A stretch of DNA of 64,000 nucleotides from Paenibacillus ginsengihumi DSM 21568 (GTDB lineage Bacteria > Bacillota > Bacilli > Paenibacillales > NBRC-103111), in assembly GCF_000380965.1 (NCBI RefSeq), contig NZ_KB905561.1, positions 34,560 to 98,559 on the forward strand, in the 5' to 3' direction. The notes beneath the pieces are model-generated. The model saw only the letters and a program-made list of their open reading frames with translations, was not told where the DNA came from and did no database searches. The position numbers and the translations under genes are program-made. Position 1 is the stretch's first letter, and every line of letters starts with the position of its first letter. Shown here piece after piece: positions 9,075 to 16,842 of the stretch.

Positions 9075-9452
9075 ATGATTCGGAATACGCTGCCGCTGGC
9101 TAGGCAGTTGGATATGGTGTTTCGGGAGCTGAAAGAAGAACTCGCTCATTTGACTTCCGGTACCGTATTCGTGCAGATTCGCAACAATGTGGTCGGAAAG
9201 TTCGGGATTCGACATTTTCCGATCGAGAGCAAGGGGAACGAGCTTCGAAAAATGGACAAGGGATTGTCGGAAGTACACCAGCAATCGATCCGCCAAACCG
9301 CGCTTGAAGCGGTAAAGCTCATGCGCTGGACGCACGGCGAGATCCAGTTCGAATTCGCCATGAGGCAAAACCAGCTCTGCACAAGTGTCTGCTTCGAATC
9401 GAATTATAATATGTCCAACTTGCTGAACAAACCGTCCGAATGGAAGGACTAG
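9075..9452 (+). CDS. Hypothetical protein, 125 residues
   Basis: Starts MIRNTLPLARQLDMVFRELK after a strong AAAGGAGGTT site and an AT-rich promoter. Composition is mixed alpha/beta: an N-terminal helix, a strand segment (TVFVQIRNNVVGKFGIRHF), and a helical region around QQSIRQTALEAVKLMRW. No signal peptide or membrane span. I do not recognise the family. Codon use and the ribosome binding site support a real gene. Confidence 0.7.
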   Translation: MIRNTLPLARQLDMVFRELKEELAHLTSGTVFVQIRNNVVGKFGIRHFPIESKGNELRKMDKGLSEVHQQSIRQTALEAVKLMRWTHGEIQFEFAMRQNQLCTSVCFESNYNMSNLLNKPSEWKD

Positions 9453-9652
9453 CCGTAATACGAACGTCATTATTTATTCGTTATTCCTTATTGTCTTTTT
9501 TTCATGATCAGGGTATGTCTTGCCGTCCTGTCCACAATGCCGAAGTTGGCCTTGGCAGGGCGGCTTCTTGTTCCGGGATGCGAATCCGTTATAATAGAGA
9601 AAGGCGACTCCTGAGAGCCGCCGTGAAAGAAGTAAGTATACGGGAAGGCTGC

Positions 9653-9880
9653 TTATCTTTGGAAGCTGCCGGCCAGTTGCTGCTCGGCGATTTGAACGAG
9701 ACGACGAGTGATGTGGCCACCAATCGCACCCGTATCGCGAGTAGCCATGAAGCCGTAGTATCCGTCTTGAGGGATTTGAATGCCCAGCTCTTGAGCAACC
9801 TCATACTTCATTTGTTCCAGAGCTTGCGAAGCTTGAGGAACAACCAGAACGTTGCTGCTGCGGGATTGTCCTGCGCCCAT
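9653..9880 (-). CDS. Alpha/beta-type small acid-soluble spore protein
   Basis: 75 residues starting MGAGQSRSSNVLVVPQASQA. The GPR protease region and DNA-binding helices (YEVAQELGIQ, GAIGGHITRRLVQIAE) are those of SspA/SspB-type proteins that coat spore DNA. The ATG at 9880 is preferred because AGGAGGTGAT lies 8 bp upstream; a GTG three codons earlier is inside that site. Nearly identical to the SASP at 15372. Expected to be expressed in the forespore under sigma-G. Confidence 0.93.
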   Translation of the reverse strand: MGAGQSRSSNVLVVPQASQALEQMKYEVAQELGIQIPQDGYYGFMATRDTGAIGGHITRRLVQIAEQQLAGSFQR

Positions 9881-9974
9881 CGATATCACCTCCTGTTCGT
9901 TAGGTAGTATGTGCCAAAACGCGGTTTATACGCATGGCACCTGCTGGAAATTTCGACCACAAATCCTTTCCGTC

Positions 9975-10033
9975 CTTGGTCGTTACCTGCGGTTCAAGAA
10001 AATTCGCCGGAGGATTCCGTCCAATCTTCAAGA
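9975..10033 (+). repeat. R1 repeat, decayed copy
   Basis: GGTCGTTACCTGCGGTTCAAG followed by a stem (AAAATTCGCCGGAGG, CCGTCCAATCTTCAAGA) matches the right half of R1, closest to the unit at 63634. It lies about 95 bp upstream of the SASP gene start, in the opposite orientation to that gene. Confidence 0.6.
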
Positions 10034-10035
10034 GA

Positions 10036-10330
10036 GTCAGCAAATGTTGTATTTTGTACAACAAAAACGGGGCAATAACCCCTATTTGCGGCTCAATGTT
10101 GCACTTTGTACAACATTTTAGCAATGATCCTCGATGTGGAGCCCATTTGCCTTCAAATTGTTGCACAAAATGCAACATTACCCTTCTTCTGGTGCGAAGA
10201 GGCCTGAAAATGTTGCATTTTTTGCAGGATTTGTCGCCTCATGTGCCCAGGGAGGGGCCGCGCTAACGCGGAGTTCGCACGCTGACGAGGAGCTGGATGC
10301 TAACGCGGAGTTCGCACGCTGCCGCTCAAG
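10036..10330. repeat. R3 element copy A: four 19-bp palindromes plus tail
   Basis: Four imperfect palindromes of the type TGTTGYANNTTGTRCAACA start at 10045, 10097, 10159 and 10211, spaced 52, 62 and 52 bp. A second copy with identical spacing is at 40147. A tail follows with the phrase AACGCGGAGTTCGCACGCTG present twice (from 10264 and 10301). No coding capacity is evident. Confidence 0.75.
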
Positions 10331-10411
10331 CGCAGCCTCGCTCATCTCTGGCGAAGGTGCTTCGGATAGAAGCTTCTCTTCATGCTCGCTGGTCTAGGGT
10401 GCTGTTTGCTG

Positions 10412-10598
10412 GGCTAACGCTAGCCAGAGAGCTTATTTCGCTCGAAACGATCAATTTGAAGTTGTAACGCAAGTGAGCAGCCTTATTTGGCATTTTGGGC
10501 TGCCGTATTCAACATTTCTGACCAAATAGCGTTACTTAGTTTCGTTACATTTTTATCAGGGCACGTTTTATCAAAATAGCGTTTGTCACTAGCGTTAG
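10412..10598. repeat. R2 repeat copy A
   Basis: About 187 bp beginning CTAACGCTAGCCAGAGAGC and ending TTTGTCACTAGCGTTAG. The ends form an inverted repeat (CTAACGCTAG/CTAGCGTTAG). Internal shared blocks include GCTTATTTCGCT, GTGAGCAGCCTTATTT and CAAATAGCGTT. Related copies are at 21397 and 27004. Confidence 0.72.
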
Positions 10599-10599
10599 A

Positions 10600-10700
10600 A
10601 ATTCGGAAGCTTCGGCGGGAGCGCGGAAAGAAACAGCTCAGGAAGGAACAGCCCAGGAAGAAGCAACTCAGGAAGGGAAAGCTGAAAAAACACAGCTTGG
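10600..10700. repeat. Short degenerate direct repeats
   Basis: The phrase AACAGCTCAGGAAGG recurs in degenerate form about every 15 to 17 bp (AACAGCTCAGGAAG, AACAGCCCAGGAAG, GCAACTCAGGAAG) between R2 and R1. No credible protein is encoded. Confidence 0.45.
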
Positions 10701-10710
10701 GCAGTTGAGG

Positions 10711-10800
10711 GCGCTTATGACGAGCGCTTCCTTACGTCATCGGTCGTCACCTGCGGTGTTGAAATTTTGTCGGCGTATATCGCCAAATTTTCAAGATAGG
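10711..10800 (+). repeat. R1 repeat copy, in leader of next gene
   Basis: Full-length copy: TTATGACGAGC, CGTCATCGGTCGTCACCTG, then a hairpin with arms TTGAAATTTTG and CCAAATTTTCAA. Its right end (CAAGATAGG) runs straight into the ribosome binding site of the gene at 10812. Confidence 0.78.
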
Positions 10801-10811
10801 AGGTATTCGCC

Positions 10812-11297
10812 ATGGCTTTTCGACTTACCTGCAATGGTTGGTCCCACGATGTCGGCCTGCAAATTATCCATGCGGACGTAAAGCTCGAAATCGACGGCGA
10901 GACGGTTATCGACGAGCCGCTGTGCGTCGATGTCGGCATGCCGGCCATGCTGCTCAGTTTGTACCGGGACGTCGACCCGGACCGTTGGAGCGAGCCGGAC
11001 ATGTGGGAGAGCAAGCCGTTCTTTTGCTGCGGCTGCGGCGATCCGGAATGCCGTGCGTTTTCGTTCCGGGTGCGTCATGAGGGGGAGCGGATCATGCTTA
11101 CGGAGCTGGAGGAAAGGCAGGGGGATGAGCCGCGCATTTTGGTGGAATATGCGGTCGACCGCAAGGAGTACGCGGAGCAGGTTCGGCAGGTCGGCCAGCA
11201 GTTTGTCGAATTTGCGGACCGGCTTGATTACCGCCCGCTGTACCCGAATACGCTGGCTCATGCGAAATCGCTGCTCGCCGGCCATTCGCCCGGCTAA
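10812..11297 (+). CDS. Hypothetical Cys-cluster protein, 161 residues
   Basis: Starts MAFRLTCNGWSHDVGLQIIH with AGGAGG 9 bp upstream, partly donated by the adjoining R1 repeat. Residues around 72 to 83 hold CCGCGDPECRAF, a compact cysteine cluster that could bind a metal. The rest looks like a beta-rich domain (DVKLEIDGETVIDEPLCV) followed by helices (YAEQVRQVGQQFVEFADRL). No signal peptide. I do not recognise the family. A GC-rich hairpin follows. Confidence 0.75.
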   Translation: MAFRLTCNGWSHDVGLQIIHADVKLEIDGETVIDEPLCVDVGMPAMLLSLYRDVDPDRWSEPDMWESKPFFCCGCGDPECRAFSFRVRHEGERIMLTELEERQGDEPRILVEYAVDRKEYAEQVRQVGQQFVEFADRLDYRPLYPNTLAHAKSLLAGHSPG

Positions 11298-11327
11298 AAA
11301 CCAGGCGCCGCCGGCTGCTGCATGAAC

Positions 11328-11351
11328 GGGGGACAGGCTTCCCCGTCCCCC
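11328..11351. terminator. Hairpin between convergent genes
   Basis: GGGGGAC and GTCCCCC pair around a 10-base loop, between the convergent gene at 10812 and the YcgQ-like gene. No clear T-run on either side. Confidence 0.45.
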
Positions 11352-11365
11352 TGCATCGTATCGGC

Positions 11366-12358
11366 CTATGTTCCGAAATCGTAATTCGGATAAACATACG
11401 GCGTCTTCGCCGGTTCGGCCTTCGCCACCTTTTCCGGCTTCAGCACCATAATCTCCATGTCGTCGAATGTCGTCTTCCCGATCGTTCCCGTGACGGTTAC
11501 CCAGCTGTCGGTGGCAAAGTTGCGGGCCCGGTCGTATTCGACCAGCACCCCGAACGGCGCAGCGTCCGCCGAGCAGCACTGCAACGAGAAGCGGCCGAGG
11601 ACGAACTGGTTATCCTTCATATTCTCCTGGCGGTATACGAAGCCGGTCAGCTCCAGCTTTTTGCCGACGAACCGGTCCAGGTACAGATCGACCGTCGTCA
11701 GCGTCTCCATATACAGCTCTTCCTTCACCTGAATGACTTCGCTTTGATACAGCTCCTTGGCATATTTGGCATAGGCCCACGTAAATTTGTCGGACGGAAA
11801 CAATTCGTCCAGGGACGCCTCGTCCTCTGCGGAAGCCGGCGGAACCGCTTCGGGAGCCGCAGGAGCGGCAGAAGCTTCCCCGTCCGAGGCATCGGCATCC
11901 GGCTTCGCGTCAAGCTCCGCAGCGCCCGGATCATCACCAGCTGCGCTGCCCGCTTTCTTGACCGAGCTTGCGCTGCTTAAGTTCATGCCTTTCTTCGCGG
12001 CCAGGCTCGAGCCCATCGTGGCGTCCGGCAGCAGGAAGCCGAGCAGCAGCGGAAACAGAAACAGCCCGTAGACGACGGCGTTTTTGAAGAGCGAGCGGGA
12101 CGGCGTATGGTCGTGGCCGTCGCAGCTGCAGCTTGCGGCGCTGCCGCGCGGCGCAACAAAATGGCGCACCGCCAAATAAAGCTGATAGACGGCGGCTGCA
12201 TACAGCCCGAGCGCCGACCATTTGACATAGTCGACCATGCGCGGGGCTATGTATAGGAATATGTTATCCGTTCTGACCAAATATACGATATAGACGGCAA
12301 AGCCGAGCAAAATCGACGATTTCAGCAAATGATGAAAGGCGAGCATGCGCGGGCTCAA
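11366..12358 (-). CDS. ycgQ: TIGR03943 family putative permease subunit (YcgQ-like)
   Basis: 330 residues. Two N-terminal membrane spans (SSILLGFAVYIVYLV, WSALGLYAAAVYQLYLAV), a Cys/His patch (SCSCDGHDH) between spans, two more spans, an Ala/Glu-rich linker, and a C-terminal soluble beta domain (DRFVGKKLELTGFVYRQENM, RFSLQCCSADA). This is the layout of TIGR03943 proteins, always paired with a DUF318 permease as here. Substrate unknown. The pair is probably one operon: 17 bp separates the genes. Confidence 0.88.
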   Translation of the reverse strand: MSPRMLAFHHLLKSSILLGFAVYIVYLVRTDNIFLYIAPRMVDYVKWSALGLYAAAVYQLYLAVRHFVAPRGSAASCSCDGHDHTPSRSLFKNAVVYGLFLFPLLLGFLLPDATMGSSLAAKKGMNLSSASSVKKAGSAAGDDPGAAELDAKPDADASDGEASAAPAAPEAVPPASAEDEASLDELFPSDKFTWAYAKYAKELYQSEVIQVKEELYMETLTTVDLYLDRFVGKKLELTGFVYRQENMKDNQFVLGRFSLQCCSADAAPFGVLVEYDRARNFATDSWVTVTGTIGKTTFDDMEIMVLKPEKVAKAEPAKTPYVYPNYDFGT

Positions 12359-12375
12359 GATTCACACTCCTTTAC

Positions 12376-13509
12376 TTAAGCAAAAAATAGCCGTTCGAAC
12401 AGCAGCGACGCGGCCAGCACAACGACGATGACGAGCGCCGACATTAGTAGCACGAAGCGGGCGCGGAAGGCCGACAGCAGCATGAGCGTGCCTTTGATAT
12501 CGAGCATCGGGCCGAACACGAGAAAGGTAAGCAGCGAGCCTGTCGAAAAGGTCGTCGTAAACGACGAGGCGACGAACGCATCCGAGGTCGAGCAGAGCGA
12601 CAGCACATAAGCGAGCCCCATCATGAACAGATGCGAGCTGAATTCCCCCTGGCCGATGGCAACGAGGCTCTCCCTGGCGACGAGCGTCTGGATAAGCGCC
12701 GTCAGCATGGCGCCGAAGATCAAATATTTGCCCATGTCGAAAAACTCGTCCGAGGCGTGGCCGAGCACCCCGGTCACTTTGCCCTTGAACCCGGCGCCGT
12801 GCGCATGGGCATGGTCGTGATGGTGATCATGAGGATGGCGGTGATCGTGCCCCGCATGTAAGGCGGCCGGGCGGCGGTCGGGCTGGGCCCGCGATTGTAT
12901 GCCGCCTGGAACAGGGCCATGGTCGTGCCGGTGCGGCTGCCCATGCCGCGAATTCGCCCCGGCGAGCCTCAGCGGATTCGTTCTGACGAGCTTATAGACG
13001 AGCCAGCCGATCGCGAACGCGACAATAAAGGCGAGCGCCATTCGCGAATAGGCGATTTCCGGCCGGCTGCGAAACGCCATGAACGTCGAGGCGAAGACGA
13101 CGGGATTGATAATCGGCCCGACGAGAATGAACACGACGGCGATATAGACAGGCATGCCCTTTCTCATCAAGCGCCGGATGACGGGAATCATCCCGCATTC
13201 GCACAGCGGAAAAATAAGCCCGGCGACGCAGGCGAAGCCGATGCCGAGCAGCGGATTTTTGGGCATAAGCCTGCGGAGGGTCTGCTCGGAAACGAACATT
13301 TGCAAGAGCGCCGAGACGAGCACGCCCAGCAGCACGAACGGAAAAGCTTCCAATATAATGCTGAGAAACAAGGTCTTGAAGTTTTGCAGCCCGTCCGCCT
13401 GCAGAAAGCTCAGATCGGGCAGCGGCTTGTCGGCGATAATGAGGCCGAGGAGGACCAGGCAGAGCAAGGCGGTCAGCGCAGGTCCCCAGCGAAGCAGCGA
13501 CGCGGGCAT
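12376..13509 (-). CDS. ycgR: Permease with His-rich loop (YcgR-like, DUF318)
   Basis: 377 residues, about eight membrane spans. GLIFPLCECGMIPVIRRL is the hallmark of the DUF318/UPF0718 permease family. A central cytoplasmic or external loop is extremely His/Asp rich (HDHRHPHDHHHDHAHAHGAG ends near residue 235), suggesting metal handling. It is the first gene of a two-gene operon with the TIGR03943 partner. A Fur-family-like operator lies about 25 bp upstream of the ATG. The transported species is not established for the family. Confidence 0.88.
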   Translation of the reverse strand: MPASLLRWGPALTALLCLVLLGLIIADKPLPDLSFLQADGLQNFKTLFLSIILEAFPFVLLGVLVSALLQMFVSEQTLRRLMPKNPLLGIGFACVAGLIFPLCECGMIPVIRRLMRKGMPVYIAVVFILVGPIINPVVFASTFMAFRSRPEIAYSRMALAFIVAFAIGWLVYKLVRTNPLRLAGANSRHGQPHRHDHGPVPGGIQSRAQPDRRPAALHAGHDHRHPHDHHHDHAHAHGAGFKGKVTGVLGHASDEFFDMGKYLIFGAMLTALIQTLVARESLVAIGQGEFSSHLFMMGLAYVLSLCSTSDAFVASSFTTTFSTGSLLTFLVFGPMLDIKGTLMLLSAFRARFVLLMSALVIVVVLAASLLFERLFFA

Positions 13510-13530
13510 AGGCGGTTCTCCTTTTTATAT

Positions 13531-13545
13531 TCGTAATATTTATCA
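13531..13545. promoter_or_regulatory. Fur-family-like operator of the ycgRQ pair
   Basis: TCGTAATATTTATCA: the left half is an exact Zur-type half-site (TCGTAAT), the right half is closer to Fur (TTATCA). On the minus strand it lies between a TATAAT -10 and the ribosome binding site, a position fit for repression. Confidence 0.45.
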
Positions 13546-13620
13546 TCTATTATAGCGTATGCAGCTTGTACTGCCTATAGGACACGTTTTTTGGGGGGAG
13601 GGACAAGCTTGCAAAAGAAG

Positions 13621-13650
13621 TTGACAAGGCGAAACCGTTTCGGCTATATT
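13621..13650 (+). promoter_or_regulatory. Sigma-A promoter of trpS leader
   Basis: TTGACA and TATATT with 18 bp spacing. Transcription would begin near 13657, at the 5' edge of the T-box leader. Confidence 0.75.
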
Positions 13651-13656
13651 AATGCC

Positions 13657-14002
13657 AATACAGCAAAGCGATGACGGGAACAAGTAGGCGGACGAATCAG
13701 CTCCACAGAGAGCCGGGAAGGCTGGGAACCGGCGGGCGGGCGGACGAAGCGAATGGATCCCTGAGCAGCAGGCGGAACGTGCGGAACAGGCCCGACCCGG
13801 GAGCAGCGAGACCCGGGAGCAGCGATAAGCGACGAGCGCCGCATCAGTATGCATCTGCCGGCAGCCCTCCGTTACGGGGCATCAGAGGTTCAGACAAGCC
13901 TTGCACCGCCGTGAGGAGGAGCGGGGTTGCAGGCGTTTTTGTGAACGAATAAGGGTGGCACCACGGTCCTATCGTCCCTTGCGGGCGGAGGGCCTTTTTT
14001 GC
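13657..14002 (+). promoter_or_regulatory. T-box riboswitch, tRNA-Trp
   Basis: The leader has the T-box sequence AAGGGTGGCACCACGG at 13951, followed by a CCCT/AGGG terminator hairpin and a T-run at about 13995. In Stem I, GAACAAGTAG near 13679 and the specifier region GAATGGATCCCTGAG are visible; the specifier codon would be TGG at 13754-13756. Uncharged tRNA-Trp would stabilise the antiterminator and allow trpS transcription. The downstream gene confirms the amino acid. Confidence 0.88.
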
Positions 14003-14051
14003 GTTCCCTGACCTGAATCTGATTCGAAGGATCATGAAGGAGGAATAAGCC

Positions 14052-15041
14052 ATGGCCAATCTGCGCGTACTATCCGGCATGCAGCCTAGCGGACGGTTGA
14101 CGCTGGGCAACTACATCGGCGCATTGAAAAACTATGTCAAACTGCAGCACACGCACGACTGCTATTTTATGGTCGTTGATTTGCACGCGATCACCGTGCC
14201 CCAGGAGCCTGAGGCGCTTCGCGAGCAGAGCGAGGCAGTCAGCGCCCTGTATCTTGCGGCAGGCATCGATCCGTCCAAGGCGACGATCTTCCTGCAATCG
14301 ACCGTGAGCGAGCATGCGGAGCTCGGCTGGATCATGACGACGCTGTCGTACATGGGAGAGCTGGAGCGAATGACCCAGTTCAAGGAAAAATCGGCCGGCA
14401 AGGAGTCGGTCGGCGTCGGCCTGTTCACGTATCCGTCGCTGATGGCTGCCGATATTTTGCTGTATAACGCGGACCTGGTTCCCGTCGGCGACGACCAGCG
14501 GCAGCATCTCGAGATTACGAGAGATTTGGCGCACCGCTTCAATACGCGCTACGGCGACATGTTCAAGCTCCCGGAGCCGTATTATCCGGAGGTCGGCGCC
14601 CGCATCATGTCGCTGGACGATGCGTCGAAGAAGATGAGCAAGAGCAATCCGAATCCCGGCAGCTATATCGCCATGCTTGACGAGCCGGACGTCATCCGCA
14701 AGAAGATCAGCCGCGCGGTGACCGATTCGGGCCGCGAGGTGAAATACGATCCGGCGAATAAGCCGGAGATCAGCAACCTGATGAGCATTTACTCGATGTG
14801 CTCGGATCTATCGCTGGCCGAGATCGAAGCAAGGTATGAAGGGCAGGGCTACGGCCCGTTCAAGAAAGATTTGGCCGAAGCGGTAGTCGCCGTGCTGGAG
14901 CCGATCCAGGCGCGCTACCGGGAAATTCGCGCCTCGGGCGAGCTGCATGACGTGCTGCGGCAAGGCCGGGAGCGGGCTTCCGAGCTGGCGGCGGCGACGC
15001 TTAAGCAGGTCAAAGAAAAAATGGGCTTTGTGGTGCTGTAA
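14052..15041 (+). CDS. trpS: Tryptophanyl-tRNA synthetase
   Basis: 329 residues, class I aminoacyl-tRNA synthetase charging tRNA-Trp. GMQPSGRLTLGNYIGAL carries the HIGH-equivalent (TLGN) and KKMSKSNPN the KMSKS loop, near residue 195. MAADILLYNADLVPVGDDQ is the family's tryptophan/ATP pocket region. GAAGGAGGAATAAGCC precedes the ATG. It is controlled by the T-box leader just upstream. Confidence 0.97.
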   Translation: MANLRVLSGMQPSGRLTLGNYIGALKNYVKLQHTHDCYFMVVDLHAITVPQEPEALREQSEAVSALYLAAGIDPSKATIFLQSTVSEHAELGWIMTTLSYMGELERMTQFKEKSAGKESVGVGLFTYPSLMAADILLYNADLVPVGDDQRQHLEITRDLAHRFNTRYGDMFKLPEPYYPEVGARIMSLDDASKKMSKSNPNPGSYIAMLDEPDVIRKKISRAVTDSGREVKYDPANKPEISNLMSIYSMCSDLSLAEIEARYEGQGYGPFKKDLAEAVVAVLEPIQARYREIRASGELHDVLRQGRERASELAAATLKQVKEKMGFVVL

Positions 15042-15048
15042 AGCACCC

Positions 15049-15225
15049 TTAGCCCTTCTTTTTTCTCATCCTGGCTTTGACGGCGAAGCCGAATCCCATG
15101 AACAGGACGGCGATGAGCGAGCAGATGATCGCCATCCCGGCTTGTCCGGCGGCCATGAAATAACTGATGCTACCGAGCAGCACGGTGGCGATGACGGCAA
15201 ATAGCAATGCGAGACCTTTGGGCAC
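15049..15225 (-). CDS. Small two-span membrane protein (DUF5325-like)
   Basis: 58 residues with two hydrophobic segments (LALLFAVIATVLLGSISYF and MAIICSLIAVLFMGFGFAV) and a basic tail RMRKKKG. Layout resembles the DUF5325/YlaF small membrane proteins of Bacillales, of unknown function. A GTG start is chosen because AAAGGAG sits 9 bp upstream; the longer frame has no site. Convergent with trpS, 7 bp from its stop. Confidence 0.65.
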   Translation of the reverse strand: MPKGLALLFAVIATVLLGSISYFMAAGQAGMAIICSLIAVLFMGFGFAVKARMRKKKG

Positions 15226-15371
15226 GGTGTTCAACTCCTTTCGAGACGGCGATGGATGAGAGATCATCTTTTTTCAAAAGGTGCGTATAGTTTTGTGGAT
15301 GCGTCGCATAATAAGCTTGCAAGCTTGCAAATACATCAAAGACATTCATTCCATTGAAAGGAGTGCTGAAC

Positions 15372-15599
15372 ATGGGTGCAGGTCAATCCCGCAGCAGCAA
15401 CGTATTGGTTGTTCCTCAAGCTTCGCAAGCTCTGGATCAAATGAAGTATGAGGTTGCCCAAGAACTTGGCATTCAAATTCCGCAAGACGGTTACTACGGT
15501 TATATGGCTACTCGCGACACGGGCGCGATCGGTGGTCATATCACTCGCCGCTTGGTTCAAATCGCCGAGCAACAGCTGGCAGGCGGCCAAGCTCGCTAA
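15372..15599 (+). CDS. Alpha/beta-type small acid-soluble spore protein
   Basis: 75 residues, MGAGQSRSSNVLVVPQASQA at the N-terminus. Differs from the SASP at 9653 mainly at EQ/DQ, YYGF/YYGY and the last few residues, so the pair is a recent duplication or under strong constraint. AAAGGAG lies 8 bp before the ATG, excluding the six-codon upstream extension. A strong terminator follows. Role: saturates spore DNA and protects it from UV and heat. Confidence 0.95.
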   Translation: MGAGQSRSSNVLVVPQASQALDQMKYEVAQELGIQIPQDGYYGYMATRDTGAIGGHITRRLVQIAEQQLAGGQAR

Positions 15600-15641
15600 T
15601 CACGGCGACAAGTGAAGGCATCAAGCGTCTCATCAATAGGG

Positions 15642-15673
15642 GCTCAAGGAGCGCAATGCTCCTTGAGCTTTTC
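15642..15673 (+). terminator. Intrinsic terminator after SASP
   Basis: GCTCAAGGAGC and GCTCCTTGAGC, perfect 11-bp arms with a 6-base loop, then TTTT. Confidence 0.9.
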
Positions 15674-15740
15674 ATGTTGCGATACGAAGGCTTCGCTTGT
15701 AAATCGGCGTCTTGCGAAAGCCCAAAAAAAGCGGGCCGGA

Positions 15741-16724
15741 CTAATACAGGTCGACCCGCAGTCTTTTCCCCAATCGCGATTCGCTGAGCCATCCGACATA
15801 AGAATCGATCGTCTGGTACTGCCGGTCCATAAGCAGCACGGCCACGAACGGATACTGCTTGCGGTGGCGGTAGCGGACGTCCATCCAGCGCACCTCGTAG
15901 CCCCATTCATGCTCCTTGACATCGGCGCAGGCGAAGGACGTAAAATACAGGAGAGAAGCGATATTCGGATGCTTCTTCGACGCTTCGACGGCAGGGTGCA
16001 CATCGCAGCGCACGCAGTCGATCCATTGCAGCTTGTCGTTCTTATACTCGCCCAGCATATAGGAGCCGTTCGCCTGGCTTTTGACGACTTGACAGTGATG
16101 CAGGTTCACGGTCGGGATGAACGTATATTTGTCGCCTTTCGCGTACTGCGGATCGCTGCGGTGCGCAGTCGATTCCAGACGGTAATGCACCCAGGTCCTC
16201 CATACATAATAGAGCGCCAGGAAAGCGTACAGGAGCGGGAACAGCCTCTCCGGCTCGACCAGATGCACAGCCCAGAGGAAGATGGCCAGCACGTGCGAAA
16301 TAAAAATAACGGGATCGAAGATGTGAATGATATTCCACGAAATCCACTTGTTCGAAAAAGGCCGCGCCGCCTGCGTCCCATAGGTGTTGAACAAATCGGT
16401 AAAGACGTGAAACGCCACGGCGATGAACACCCATAACAGCGCTGTAGCGATCGGCAGCCCGTCGAAGAACAGGGCGAGCCCGCCCGTAATCAGCAGCGTC
16501 CAGATAGCGATAGCCGGGAGCGAGTGGGACAGGCCCCGGTGATTCTTAATGTACGTTGCGTTGCCGCGCAGCCGAAGCACCGTATCGAAGTCGGGAGCTT
16601 GCGAACCGATGATCGTACCGATCATTATGGCTGTCGCGACTGCAGAATCAGAGGCCACCACAGGATCGACGTGAGCCAGACCTGCGAGGCCCAGGCCGAT
16701 GACGAGGTGGGTACCCGTGTCCAT
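15741..16724 (-). CDS. yfhP: YfhP-type membrane metal-dependent hydrolase
   Basis: 327 residues, matching the length of B. subtilis YfhP. MDTGTHLVIGLGLAGLAHVD and NHRGLSHSLPAIAIWTL carry the His motifs of the YdjM/DUF457 membrane hydrolase superfamily; four or five spans occupy the first 200 residues and a soluble domain the rest. The third ATG of MMHM is chosen because GGAGG lies 9 bp upstream of it. Substrate unknown. In B. subtilis it neighbours mutY, absent here. Confidence 0.85.
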   Translation of the reverse strand: MDTGTHLVIGLGLAGLAHVDPVVASDSAVATAIMIGTIIGSQAPDFDTVLRLRGNATYIKNHRGLSHSLPAIAIWTLLITGGLALFFDGLPIATALLWVFIAVAFHVFTDLFNTYGTQAARPFSNKWISWNIIHIFDPVIFISHVLAIFLWAVHLVEPERLFPLLYAFLALYYVWRTWVHYRLESTAHRSDPQYAKGDKYTFIPTVNLHHCQVVKSQANGSYMLGEYKNDKLQWIDCVRCDVHPAVEASKKHPNIASLLYFTSFACADVKEHEWGYEVRWMDVRYRHRKQYPFVAVLLMDRQYQTIDSYVGWLSESRLGKRLRVDLY

Positions 16725-16780
16725 GTGCATCATCCTCCAAGCTTTTCGGAACGAACCGCTTCAATCAAAGTATACATCAT

Positions 16781-16799
16781 GCTCATTATTATCATTAGT
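16781..16799. promoter_or_regulatory. Possible Fur box
   Basis: GCTCATTATTATCATTAGT agrees with the 19-bp Fur consensus at 14 positions. It lies 44 bp before the ABM-like gene and 57 bp before the yfhP start. Confidence 0.4.
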
Positions 16800-16842
16800 G
16801 TATCATTTTCTTCATTAAAATAAAGCAAAGGAGCGCAAAAAA

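Noticed and set aside
9900..10800. Insertion sequence or integron-like region
   Set aside because: Repeats are present but no transposase or integrase frame is found.
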